DNA from: Phycisphaerales bacterium
Lineage (GTDB): Bacteria > Planctomycetota > Phycisphaerae > SM23-33
NCBI GenBank assembly: GCA_003171235.1
Contig: PMYM01000227.1
Span: 16,710 to 27,027 of the forward strand
Direction: 5' to 3'
DNA: 10,318 nucleotides
Both the position numbers and the translations under genes were made by a program. Below are positions 1 through 6,670 of the stretch, in pieces; positions within the stretch are counted from its first letter, which is position 1; the number at the start of each line of letters is the position of its first letter. Below the pieces are notes generated by a model. That model was not told the origin of the DNA and searched no databases. It saw only the letters and a list, made by a program, of their open reading frames with translations.

Positions 1-1370
1 CGCATCTCCTCGACGCGCACCAGCGCCCGGTCGTAGCAGTCGCCCCGCCGGCCGGTGGGGATGTCGAATTCAAACTGGTCGTAGCCGGCGTAGGGCCGCT
101 TCTTCCGCAGGTCGAATTCCAGGCCGGTGGCCCGCAGGTTCGCCCCGGTGATGCCCCATTCCAAGGCCTCGGCTGTGGACAGCGCCCCGATGCCCACGGT
201 GCGGGCCTTGAAAATGCTGTTGGCCAGCACCATCCTGTCATACTCGTCCAGCCGCCGGGGCAGGTATTCCAGGAAGTCCCCAATCAGCCGCTCCCACCCC
301 ACCGGCAGGTCGGCTGCCACCCCGCCGATGCGAAACCAGCTTGGGTGCATGCGGGCGCCGGTGACGGCCTCGACGATTTCAAACGCCTTCTCCCGGTCGT
401 TGAACAGGTAGAACACCGGCGACATCTGCCCCAGGTCCTGGGCGAAGGTGCCGTACCAGACCAGGTGGCTGATGATCCGGAACAGCTCGCACAGCATCAC
501 CCGGATGACCTTGGCCCGGGGGGGCAGCTCGATGCCCGCCAGCTTCTCCACCGCCAGCAGGTAGGGCAGGTTGTTCAGCACGCCGCTGAGGTAATCCACC
601 CGGTCGGTGTAGGGAATATAGGTGTGCCAACTCTGGCGCTCGCCCATCTTCTCGGCCCCGCGGTGGTGGTAGCCGATGTCGGCCACGGCGCCGACGATCT
701 CCTGCCCGTCCAACTGCAAGATCATCCGCAGCACGCCGTGGGTGCCGGGGTGGTGGGGCCCGAGGTTGAGGAACATGAACTGGGCGTCCGGGCCGCGGCG
801 GACCATGCCCCAGTCCTCGGGCTTGAACTGGAGGGCCTCGATCTGGGCCTCCTGCCGGGCATCGGGCAGTTCGAATGGCCCGATCTCGGTGGCCCGGGCG
901 GGGTAGTCCTTACGCAGGGGATGGCCCTGCCACCAGGGCGGGTTGAGGATTCGCCGCAGGCGCGGGTGGCCCTCGAAGACGATGCCGAACATGTCGAAGA
1001 CCTCGCGCTCGTACCACTCGGCCATGGGCCAGATGTCGGTGATGCTGGCCAGGGCGAGCTTCGACTCGCTCAGTGCGACCTTCAGGCGGATGTCCTTGTT
1101 CCGCTCCAGCGACATCAGGTAATAGACGACGGTGAAGTCGCCCTCCGGCAGGCCGGCGCGGCAGGTGCGCAGGCGCTCATCGATGGCCGTCAGGTCGTAC
1201 AGCAGGTTGTACGGCTGGGGCAATTCGCTCTTGAGATGGCGCAGCACCTGGCGGACCTGGCCGGCGGGCACGTAGGCCGTCGGCACGTCGTCGCGCGTGG
1301 CCTGGGGCAGGATGGCCTGGGGGCCAAACCTGCCCGCCAACTCGTCCAGGATGTTGATCTCTTCCTTCAT
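1..1370 (-). CDS. nuoCD: NADH-quinone oxidoreductase fused subunit C/D (NuoCD), 3' end cut by window edge
   Basis: This encodes the peripheral-arm subunits C and D of respiratory complex I in one chain; subunit D helps form the quinone pocket. Reading down from the ATG at 1370, 456 codons stay open to the window edge. Residues 1-170 are the 30-kDa (NuoC) domain, with the signature EREVFDMFGI at 121-130 followed by GHPRLRRIL. A short linker leads to the 49-kDa (NuoD) domain, which starts near residue 198 with LNLGPHHPGTHG (201-212) and continues with recognisable 49-kDa sequence such as GYHHRGAEKM. Fused NuoCD proteins are usually near 590-600 residues, so roughly 140 C-terminal residues lie outside the window. 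No good Shine-Dalgarno precedes the ATG (bases before it read TTGCCCCT), and an in-frame TGA occurs 13 codons upstream. It follows nuoB, but after a gap holding an inverted repeat. Family and fusion are very clear; the exact start is less so. Confidence 0.96.
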   Translation of the reverse strand, partial: MKEEINILDELAGRFGPQAILPQATRDDVPTAYVPAGQVRQVLRHLKSELPQPYNLLYDLTAIDERLRTCRAGLPEGDFTVVYYLMSLERNKDIRLKVALSESKLALASITDIWPMAEWYEREVFDMFGIVFEGHPRLRRILNPPWWQGHPLRKDYPARATEIGPFELPDARQEAQIEALQFKPEDWGMVRRGPDAQFMFLNLGPHHPGTHGVLRMILQLDGQEIVGAVADIGYHHRGAEKMGERQSWHTYIPYTDRVDYLSGVLNNLPYLLAVEKLAGIELPPRAKVIRVMLCELFRIISHLVWYGTFAQDLGQMSPVFYLFNDREKAFEIVEAVTGARMHPSWFRIGGVAADLPVGWERLIGDFLEYLPRRLDEYDRMVLANSIFKARTVGIGALSTAEALEWGITGANLRATGLEFDLRKKRPYAGYDQFEFDIPTGRRGDCYDRALVRVEEM

Positions 1371-1388
1371 AGGGGCAAGAAACAGCCT

Positions 1389-1560
1389 GAACCACAAAGC
1401 TCACGAAGAGCACAAAAACAGGCGCGACACAGAGACACAGAGACTCTGAGAGAAAAGAAGAAGATAGTTGTTTGGCCTTTCCTGATCATTTGTCCTTTCT
1501 CTCTGTGCCTCAGTGTCTCTGTGTCGATTCTCTTTGTGTCCTTTGTGCTCTTTGTGGTTC
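1389..1560. repeat. Large imperfect inverted repeat between nuoB and nuoCD (MITE-like or repeat-family element)
   Basis: The outer ends are perfect inverted 11-mers: GAACCACAAAG at 1389-1399 and CTTTGTGGTTC at 1550-1560. Pairing continues inward with few mismatches through CAC.AAG..CACAAA, then GACACAGAGACAC (left) against GTGTCTCTGTGTC (right), and then GAGAGAAA against TTTCTCTC. Arms are about 65 bases and the central loop is about 1461-1494. The arms are purine/CA-rich and much lower in GC than the flanking genes, so this looks inserted. No transposase or coding frame is present. Similar CACAGAGACACAG repeats are, from memory, scattered in genomes of environmental bacteria. If transcribed it would form a long stem in the nuo mRNA. 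Confidence 0.85.
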
Positions 1561-1581
1561 AAGTCGTTCTTTCTTCGAACT

Positions 1582-2181
1582 TCAGACCGTCTCCGGCGGA
1601 GGCAGGTCGGTCTGGCGCTGGCGGGCGGGCCGGTTTTGCTCGCGCCTGGAGGGCAGGGATGGGCGGTGCACCCCCTGCGGCCCGATCACCCAGCTTAAGG
1701 GGCGCTTCTCCTGCCCCACCGCCTCGCGCAGCAGCAACAGCCCGTCCATGAAGGCGGTCGGGCTGGGCGGGCAGCCTTGCACGTACACGTCCACCGGCAG
1801 GATCTTGTCCACCCCCTGCACCACCGAGTAGATGTCGTACATGCCGCCGGAATTGGCGCAGGCGCCCATCGAGATCACCCACCGCGGCTGGAGCATCTGC
1901 TCGTACAGGCGGATGATGACCGGGGCCATCTTGACGAACACCGTGCCGGCGACGACCATCAGGTCGGCCTCGCGCGGCGTGCCGCGGATGACCTCGGCCC
2001 CGAACCGCGCCAGGTCGTATTTGCTGGTCAGGCTGGTGGCCATTTCCACGTAGCAGCAGGACAGGCCGAAGTTGAAGGGCCAGATGGAGTTTTTCCGCGA
2101 CCAGGCCACCAGGTCTTCCAGCTTGGACAGCAAGATGTTGCGGCGGACGGAGGGATCGAGCGTGTCGGCCTGGAGGGTCAT
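1582..2181 (-). CDS. nuoB: NADH-quinone oxidoreductase subunit B (NuoB)
   Basis: NuoB is the 20-kDa complex I subunit that holds the terminal iron-sulfur cluster N2, which passes electrons to quinone at the NuoB/NuoD interface. The 199-residue protein has the expected ligands: the tandem Cys42-Cys43 (GLSCCYVEM), Cys108 (SMGACANSGG) and Cys137 (VQGCPPSP). Other family stretches include MVVAGTVFVKMAP and the GGMYD segment. The chosen start is the ATG at 2181, preceded by AAGGGG six bases upstream. It overlaps the nuoA stop as ATGA, which implies translational coupling. The frame stays open further upstream inside nuoA, but that extension is not NuoB-like. The C-terminal 25 residues are polar and Arg/Pro-rich with no recognised role. 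Confidence 0.97.
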   Translation of the reverse strand: MTLQADTLDPSVRRNILLSKLEDLVAWSRKNSIWPFNFGLSCCYVEMATSLTSKYDLARFGAEVIRGTPREADLMVVAGTVFVKMAPVIIRLYEQMLQPRWVISMGACANSGGMYDIYSVVQGVDKILPVDVYVQGCPPSPTAFMDGLLLLREAVGQEKRPLSWVIGPQGVHRPSLPSRREQNRPARQRQTDLPPPETV

Positions 2182-2618
2182 GATTTGCCCCTTGTCGAGT
2201 CCCCCCCGCCGGCGGCCGATGTCGGAAGACGCCCCTTGCCGTAGCGGGAAGTGCCCCAGTCCAGCGCCCCCACTTTCCAGAGGTACCCCAGCGCCGCCGC
2301 CAGCACGCCCACGAAGATCAGCATCTCGACGTAGCCCGCCCAGCCCAACCGGTCGTAGGCGATGGCGTAGGCGAAGAGGAATACCGCCTCCAGGTCGAAG
2401 ATCACGAAGAACATGGCGATGAGGTAGAACTCGGCCGAGAGCGGCCCGCGCGCCGAACCCGTCGAGACCATGCCGGATTCGTAGGGCTGGCCCGTCTGGC
2501 GGTCGCGCCGCCGCTGGCCCAAAACCCACGACAGGGCCAGGATCCCCGCCACCATGACCACCACGACGCCGAAATACGCCACCAGCGGCCAGAGCGGCAT
2601 CGTTGCGATCAGGGGCAT
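2178..2618 (-). CDS. nuoA: NADH-quinone oxidoreductase subunit A (NuoA)
   Basis: NuoA is a small inner-membrane subunit of complex I, near the junction of the membrane and peripheral arms. The 146-residue protein has three predicted membrane helices at about 12-34, 64-88 and 97-116. The loop after helix 1 carries the family motif QPYESGM (44-50). Helix 2 carries FFVIFDLEAVFL (70-81) with the conserved acidic residues Asp75 and Glu77. The start ATG at 2618 has AAGGA six bases upstream; a second ATG six codons in is a weaker choice. It is the first gene of the nuo run seen here, with about 210 bp upstream before the next gene. I could not identify a convincing promoter in that gap. Confidence 0.95.
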   Translation of the reverse strand: MPLIATMPLWPLVAYFGVVVVMVAGILALSWVLGQRRRDRQTGQPYESGMVSTGSARGPLSAEFYLIAMFFVIFDLEAVFLFAYAIAYDRLGWAGYVEMLIFVGVLAAALGYLWKVGALDWGTSRYGKGRLPTSAAGGGDSTRGKS

Positions 2619-2735
2619 GGGCCGTCCTTAAGTGGCTGCCCCGGCGGCGAACTGGCCGCGGGCCCGCCTGCTGCTCTCCACCATAGCGCCGCTCCGGGCG
2701 CAATTCCGTCCGCCAGTCAAATCAAGAAGACTCGG

Positions 2736-2769
2736 CCGGCCTGCCCGACCGGACGGACGGGCATGCCGG
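2736..2769. repeat. Intergenic hairpin between the RimI-like gene and nuoA
   Basis: CCGGCCTGCCCG (2736-2747) pairs with CGGGCATGCCGG (2758-2769), 11 of 12 positions, around a 10-base loop. In the minus-strand direction it lies about 60 bases past the stop of the acetyltransferase gene. No T-run follows, so it is not a classical intrinsic terminator. It could be a 3' stabiliser, a weak terminator or one of the scattered palindromes seen elsewhere in this window. Confidence 0.5.
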
Positions 2770-2828
2770 TCATTATTCACGGCACGGCGCCGCCTGCAAG
2801 ACGATGGCCGCGGAATTCCCATCGCCCC

Positions 2829-3299
2829 TCAGGCCAGCAGCACCATTTTCCAGGCGTGCAGCCCGGGGCCGTAGTAGTCGGGCAGCAGCTTTTCTTCTGC
2901 AAAACCCAGTTTCCGATACAGGCCGATGGCCCCGGCATTGTCGCTTCGCACTTCCAGGCAGATGTAGCGGCAGCCCCGCCGGCGCAGATGCGCGACCAGC
3001 CGGGCGAACAGCTTTTTCCCCAGGCCCTGGCCGCGGCAGTCGCCGTGAACGGCCAGGGCGTACACCCGCCCCGAGAGGGACTCTCGACTTTGACGCACCA
3101 AAGAAGCGCCCCACCCCGCCAGGTGCTTTCCCATTTGAATCACCAGCACCTGGGCCCGCGGGTTGCCGATCAGCCGGGCGACCTGCCGCCGGTTAAACCA
3201 CTCGCCCGGGCGGACAAAGCAGGCCCGCTCCAGTGCCAGGATAGCCGCCAGGTCGGTGTTTCTGGCGGCTCGAATCGCATGTCGCTTGGGTGGAGGCAT
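2829..3299 (-). CDS. GNAT-family N-acetyltransferase, RimI-like
   Basis: This 156-residue single-domain acetyl-CoA-dependent acyltransferase resembles RimI, which acetylates the N-terminus of ribosomal protein bS18. Visible family elements are the N-terminal IRAARNTDLAAILALE (9-24), the acetyl-CoA pyrophosphate loop RGQGLG (89-94), and LEVRSDNAGAIGLYRKLGF (115-133). The C-terminal DYYGPGLHAWKM (141-152) matches the YY..(G/E)DA.KM type of tail seen in RimI proteins. The start ATG at 3299 fits the domain boundary; a 20-codon upstream extension to 3359 is not GNAT-like. The ribosome-binding site is weak (GAGAATGGGTCA). The gene follows the htpX relic by about 70 bp. Substrate cannot be fixed from sequence, since many GNATs look alike, so I leave the symbol blank. 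Confidence 0.85.
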   Translation of the reverse strand: MPPPKRHAIRAARNTDLAAILALERACFVRPGEWFNRRQVARLIGNPRAQVLVIQMGKHLAGWGASLVRQSRESLSGRVYALAVHGDCRGQGLGKKLFARLVAHLRRRGCRYICLEVRSDNAGAIGLYRKLGFAEEKLLPDYYGPGLHAWKMVLLA

Positions 3300-3368
3300 T
3301 GACCCATTCTCGCCTAAATCCGCCGTCCGGGAAAGCCCTCTGTGGCGGCTTTGAAGCACCGGCCTGAA

Positions 3369-3596
3369 TCAGGCCCAGTGCCATCCCCGCATTCCCAGGG
3401 CCATTTCCTCCAGCCGGCGGATGCGTTACTGGATAGGCGGATGAGCCATGAACAAGCCGGCCATTTCGCGCCCGGCCAGGGGGGCGACGATGAAGAGGCC
3501 GGACTGCGACCGCGGCGCCGGCAGCGGAATGCGCTGGTTGGCCAGGGACAGTTTTCGCGGGGCGCCCGCCAGGCTGCGCGGGTTGCCGCGGTCGCG
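3369..3596 (-). pseudogene. htpX: Relic of HtpX-type (M48B) membrane zinc metalloprotease, C-terminal end only
   Basis: Reading down from 3596, one frame gives 56 residues that resemble the HtpX C-terminus. They include GNPRSLAGAPRKLSLANQRI (a GNP..LA.ALRKL-like segment), GLFIVAPLAG and the diagnostic AGLFMAHPPIQ. HtpX proteins typically show LF.THPP followed by a few residues and RI..L. Here an in-frame TAA (3426-3428) interrupts, and the same frame then resumes with RIRRLEEMALGM, ending at a TGA (3369-3371). No start codon with a ribosome-binding site precedes it. The HEXXH zinc site and all membrane segments are absent, because upstream of 3600 the DNA is the end of the tolC-like gene in another frame. 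This is therefore a 5'-truncated, nonsense-carrying remnant. Similarity is judged by eye from remembered family motifs. Confidence 0.78.
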
Positions 3597-3619
3597 CCCG
3601 CCATGCCACCCACCGATTG

Positions 3620-5275
3620 TTATCCCTGCGGCAGCGGAGGCGCGGGGCAGGGCGGGCGAACCGTGGTTTCCTGTTCGACGATAAGTGGCCCGGCAGGTTG
3701 GCGGCCGGGGGCCAGCACGCCCCGCCGCTCCAGGAGCGACCCCTCCAGCCGGTACAGGTCGGTGAATGACTTGAGGTGCTGGACCACCGCCGCAATCTCG
3801 TTGATCTGGGCCGTCACCAGGTCGCGCTGCGCCTGGGCCACCTGGAAGGATGTGTTCTTGCCCACGGCCAGCTTCTCGGCCTCGGTCCGGTACACAGCCT
3901 CCTGGGCCTTGCGGGTGACGGCCGTCGCCGCCACCTGTTCGCGCGTACGCAGCAGCTCGATATAGGCGTTGCGCACGTCCAGCTCCACCGACTGCTGGAG
4001 ATTCTTGAGCGACTCCTCCATTTGCTGCTTGCTCAGCACCGCCGCCAGGTTGGCGGCCCGGGGCCCGCGGTTGCCGATGGGGTACTGGAAGGACAGGCCA
4101 CCCTGCACGTCGAAGCTGCTTTGGTTGACCAGGTCCTTGAAGGTGCCGCCAAGCGATTCCGAATAGCCGGTCTTGCCCAGGGTGACGAAGGCGTCCAGCA
4201 CCGGCAGCAGGCCGTTGCGCGTCTTTACCACCTGGAGTTCGCCGCTCTTGACCTGCAAGCGGGCCTCGTTCATATCCGGGCGGAAAAGCTCGGCTACGGC
4301 GATGTGGTTTTCCACCGGGTCCAGCCGCACCCCGGGGGCCTCGGGAATATCGGTCAGTATCACCTGGCGGTCAAACATCGAGCCGTCGCCGGGGCTCATC
4401 AGCCGCAAGAGTTGCAGGCGGGCCACTTCGGCGGCGCTGCGGGCGTTGATGAGGCTCTCGCGCTGAATGGCCACCTGGGCCTGGGGGGCGGCCAGCTCGA
4501 CCTCGGCCACGGTGCCGACGTTGATCCGCTCCTGGGTCTCGGAAAGCTGCTGCTCGGCCACCTTCAGGCCTTCTTCCTGGATCTGGATTTGCCGCTGGGT
4601 CAGGGCATAGTTCCAGTAGGCCGTCTCGACGTCCGACACGAGCGTCTCGGCCTGGCCGCGCAGGACGTACTCGGAAATGCGCGTGCCCAGTTGCGCCTGG
4701 CGCAGGCTGGCCAGGTTCACGTCCAGGCCGTAACCCCGCAGCAGCGACTGCGTGACCGTCAGGCCGATGCGGGTGTTGAGCTGGTCGCCGACCAAGTCGG
4801 TGGAATTGAAGTTATTGTGCAAATCCAGGGCGATGTTGGTGCCGGTGGGCAGGAACTCGGTAAGGGCGATGTCGGCCGAGCCGCTGTTGCTGTCGCTCAC
4901 GCCGTTGTGATCGACGCGCGTCTTGCCGAAGGAATAGGATGCATTGAGCACCGGGTCGAAGGCCGCCAACTGCATCTGCTCGTTGGTCCGCTGGATGGAG
5001 GGGTTGTAGCGGTCGACGTTGAAGCTGCGGTTGTTCTCCAGGGCCAGCAGAACGGCCTGGCAGACGCTGACGCGCAGGGGCCCGGGGGCGGGGGCCGAGG
5101 TGGCCTGCCGGCTCATGCCGGCCGGCAGGGTCGTACCGGCGGCCGAGGGCGTACAAGTCAGGCCCTCCTTGGGCGGGCCAACGTAGTCGCTGACGCAGCG
5201 GTCGGCCGACGAGTAATCGCATGAACCCAGCAAGGCCGCCGCCAGCAGCGGCAAGGCCAGTTTCCAGAGCGACAT
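3620..5275 (-). CDS. TolC-like outer-membrane efflux factor, probable lipoprotein
   Basis: This is the outer-membrane channel component of a tripartite efflux pump, expected to dock with the MacA-like adaptor encoded upstream in the same operon. The 551-residue protein starts at the ATG at 5275, with GAGGAA six bases upstream inside AAAAAAGAGGAAGCT. It begins with a lipoprotein-type signal, MSLWKLALPLLAAALLGSC, with lipid-anchor candidate Cys19. Two outer-membrane-efflux repeats follow. The first runs from about 70 to 290 (VCQAVLLALENN, then long helices such as ETAYWNYALTQRQIQIQEEG), and the second from about 325 to 510 (AELFRPDMNEARLQVKSGE, then QFQYPIGNRGP-type strand and helices). The C-terminal 40 residues are Pro-rich and outside the domain. 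A polar Cys-containing linker (20-65) separates the lipid site from the barrel domain. Its 3' end abuts the htpX relic. Confidence 0.93.
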   Translation of the reverse strand: MSLWKLALPLLAAALLGSCDYSSADRCVSDYVGPPKEGLTCTPSAAGTTLPAGMSRQATSAPAPGPLRVSVCQAVLLALENNRSFNVDRYNPSIQRTNEQMQLAAFDPVLNASYSFGKTRVDHNGVSDSNSGSADIALTEFLPTGTNIALDLHNNFNSTDLVGDQLNTRIGLTVTQSLLRGYGLDVNLASLRQAQLGTRISEYVLRGQAETLVSDVETAYWNYALTQRQIQIQEEGLKVAEQQLSETQERINVGTVAEVELAAPQAQVAIQRESLINARSAAEVARLQLLRLMSPGDGSMFDRQVILTDIPEAPGVRLDPVENHIAVAELFRPDMNEARLQVKSGELQVVKTRNGLLPVLDAFVTLGKTGYSESLGGTFKDLVNQSSFDVQGGLSFQYPIGNRGPRAANLAAVLSKQQMEESLKNLQQSVELDVRNAYIELLRTREQVAATAVTRKAQEAVYRTEAEKLAVGKNTSFQVAQAQRDLVTAQINEIAAVVQHLKSFTDLYRLEGSLLERRGVLAPGRQPAGPLIVEQETTVRPPCPAPPLPQG

Positions 5276-5303
5276 AGCTTCCTCTTTTTTCGTGCAGCGA
5301 GAA

Positions 5304-5327
5304 TGGCCGGGGTTGGCGCCCCGGCCA
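5304..5327. repeat. GC-rich hairpin in the leader of the tolC-like gene
   Basis: TGGCCGGGG (5304-5312) pairs perfectly with CCCCGGCCA (5319-5327) around a six-base loop. On the transcribed strand it lies about 28 bases before the start codon, just upstream of the Shine-Dalgarno. No T-run follows, so it is not a standard terminator. It could modulate translation or mRNA processing between the permease and tolC-like genes; this is inference. Confidence 0.55.
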
Positions 5328-5360
5328 GGGTCACACAAATACTTCGACAGATCGGGCTCA

Positions 5361-5412
5361 GGTGGCACAGGCTTTCCAGCCTGTGCGTACAGCCTGGAAA
5401 GCCTGTGCCGCC
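5361..5412. repeat. 52-bp inverted repeat built from the GGCACAGGCT/AGCCTGTGCC palindrome, after the permease stop
   Basis: The arms 5361-5384 and 5389-5412 match at 22 of 24 positions when one is reverse-complemented, around the loop GCGT. Each arm also contains a smaller palindrome (left: GCACAGGCT, TTCC, AGCCTGTGC), so two alternative folds are possible. It begins four bases after the TAG of the permease gene in the direction of transcription. A related CACAGG/CCTGTG hairpin recurs at 10284-10308, which suggests a dispersed repeat family. Likely roles are mRNA 3'-end protection or differential expression within the operon. Confidence 0.8.
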
Positions 5413-5416
5413 AAAC

Positions 5417-6634
5417 CTACTCATACCGCAGGGCGTCGATCGGGTCCAGCTTTGAAGCCCGCCAGGCCGGGTATAACCCGAAAACAATCCCAACCCCCGC
5501 GGCAAAACTCACCGACAGCACGATGCTGAAGGGGTCGATCAGCGTCGGCAGCTTGTTATCGGTCAGCCTGGGAATCAACGCGGCCGCCCCGACCCCGGCG
5601 GCGCTGCCGAGCAGGGCGCCCACTCCGGACATCAGCAGCGACTCCAGCAGGAACTGGGTCATGATGTCCCGTTCCTTGGCGCCGATGGCCTTGCGCACGC
5701 CGATCTCGCGCGTCCGCTCCGTCACCGTCACCAGCATGATGTTCATGATGCCGATGCCGCCCACCAGCAGTGAAATGCTGGCGATGCCGATAAGAAGCAT
5801 CTGGAAAAGCTGCACGGTCTGCATGCGCGTCGCCAGCATCTCTGCCTGGTTGCGAATGTCGAAATCGTTGTCCTGCTCGGCCAGCAGGCGATGGCGCTTA
5901 CGCAGCAAATCGGCCAGGCCGCTTTGGATTTGGCTGAGGTTCTGCTCGTCGTCGGCGTTGACGTCGATCTCGCGCACGAAAGTCAGGCCGAAGAGCTGCT
6001 TCATGGCCGTCGTCAACGGCACGATCACCTGGTCGTCCTGGTTAAAGAAGCCCTGGTCGCCCTTGGACTTCATCACCCCGATGACCCGGAAATTAATGCC
6101 CTTGATCTTGATGACCTGGTCGAGCGGTTCGGCGTCGCCGAAGAGGTTGGTGGCGGTGACCGGCCCAATAACGGCTACGCGCTCCTGCCGGTCCAGCTCC
6201 GTCTGATTGAACGTCCTCCCGTGATTCGGCTCGACCTCAAAGCTCCGAATGGTGAAGTACGTGGGGGTTGAGCCCAGCAGGTTGGGCCGGGTATTCTTGC
6301 CCTCGAACTTGATCTGGCCGCCGCCTTGCACCACCGGCGCCACCATGGACACGTGGGGGATGGTGGTTATCGCCAGGGCGTCGTCCACCGTGAGGTTCTG
6401 GGCGTTGCCGCTCACCACGCCGCGGAAGCTGGTCTGCCCCGGCCGGACCACCAGCAGGTTGGTGCCCAAGGCGGAAACGAAGCCCAGCATCTGCTTTCGG
6501 GCGGCGGTGCCGATGGCCAGCATGGCGATCACCGCCCCCACGCCGATGATTATGCCCAGCATGGCCAGGAAGGACCGCAACTTGTTGGCCAGCAGGCTCT
6601 TGAGGGCGACTTTTATTATGGTCCAGAACAGCAT
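5417..6634 (-). CDS. MacB-type ABC transporter permease
   Basis: This is the inner-membrane permease and mechanotransmission subunit of a MacAB-TolC-like pump. The 405-residue protein has the MacB layout: transmembrane helix 1 (about 21-43, AMLGIIIGVGAVIAMLAIG), a large periplasmic domain (about 45-275), then three helices (about 277-301, 328-352, 370-390) forming the FtsX domain. Between helices 2 and 3 is the family segment TERTREIGVRKAIGAKE (305-321), which contacts the ATPase. The C-terminus ends in the usual YPAWRASKLDPIDALRYE. In E. coli MacB the ATPase and permease are one chain; here they are separate genes, as in many other bacteria. The start ATG at 6634 has GAGGT about six bases upstream. 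It follows the ATPase gene after a 142-bp gap filled by hairpins. Substrate (macrolide, peptide, lipid or other) cannot be told. Confidence 0.95.
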   Translation of the reverse strand: MLFWTIIKVALKSLLANKLRSFLAMLGIIIGVGAVIAMLAIGTAARKQMLGFVSALGTNLLVVRPGQTSFRGVVSGNAQNLTVDDALAITTIPHVSMVAPVVQGGGQIKFEGKNTRPNLLGSTPTYFTIRSFEVEPNHGRTFNQTELDRQERVAVIGPVTATNLFGDAEPLDQVIKIKGINFRVIGVMKSKGDQGFFNQDDQVIVPLTTAMKQLFGLTFVREIDVNADDEQNLSQIQSGLADLLRKRHRLLAEQDNDFDIRNQAEMLATRMQTVQLFQMLLIGIASISLLVGGIGIMNIMLVTVTERTREIGVRKAIGAKERDIMTQFLLESLLMSGVGALLGSAAGVGAAALIPRLTDNKLPTLIDPFSIVLSVSFAAGVGIVFGLYPAWRASKLDPIDALRYE

Positions 6635-6670
6635 ATTCAGACCTCAACTGACGCAACATCGCGACTTAGC

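Noticed and set aside
345..1751. Long plus-strand open frame (468 codons)
   Set aside because: It lies opposite nuoCD and runs across the inverted repeat and the end of nuoB. Its translation is low-complexity His/Gln/Val/Leu-rich, as expected for an antisense shadow of GC-rich coding DNA.
2182..2703. N-terminal extension of NuoB to 373 residues
   Set aside because: The frame is open but overlaps nuoA entirely, and the extra sequence is not NuoB-like. The ATG at 2181 with AAGGGG and the ATGA overlap is the natural start.
2619..2735. Promoter for nuoA
   Set aside because: TTGACT occurs upstream on the minus strand, but no acceptable -10 box lies 16-19 bases from it; TATGGT is 29 bases away. 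I do not claim a promoter.
2736..2769. Hairpin considered as a Rho-independent terminator of the RimI-like gene
   Set aside because: There is no T-run on the downstream side in the minus-strand direction, so I list it only as a hairpin.
3193..3795. Minus-strand open frame (200 codons) spanning the tolC end and the htpX relic
   Set aside because: It is in neither the tolC nor the HtpX frame, and its Arg/Pro/Gly-rich translation shows no family.
3776..5224. Long plus-strand open frame (482 codons) opposite the tolC-like gene
   Set aside because: The translation is repetitive Gly/Leu/His/Gln-rich with no domain motif, while the minus strand has a clear efflux-factor gene with a signal peptide and Shine-Dalgarno.
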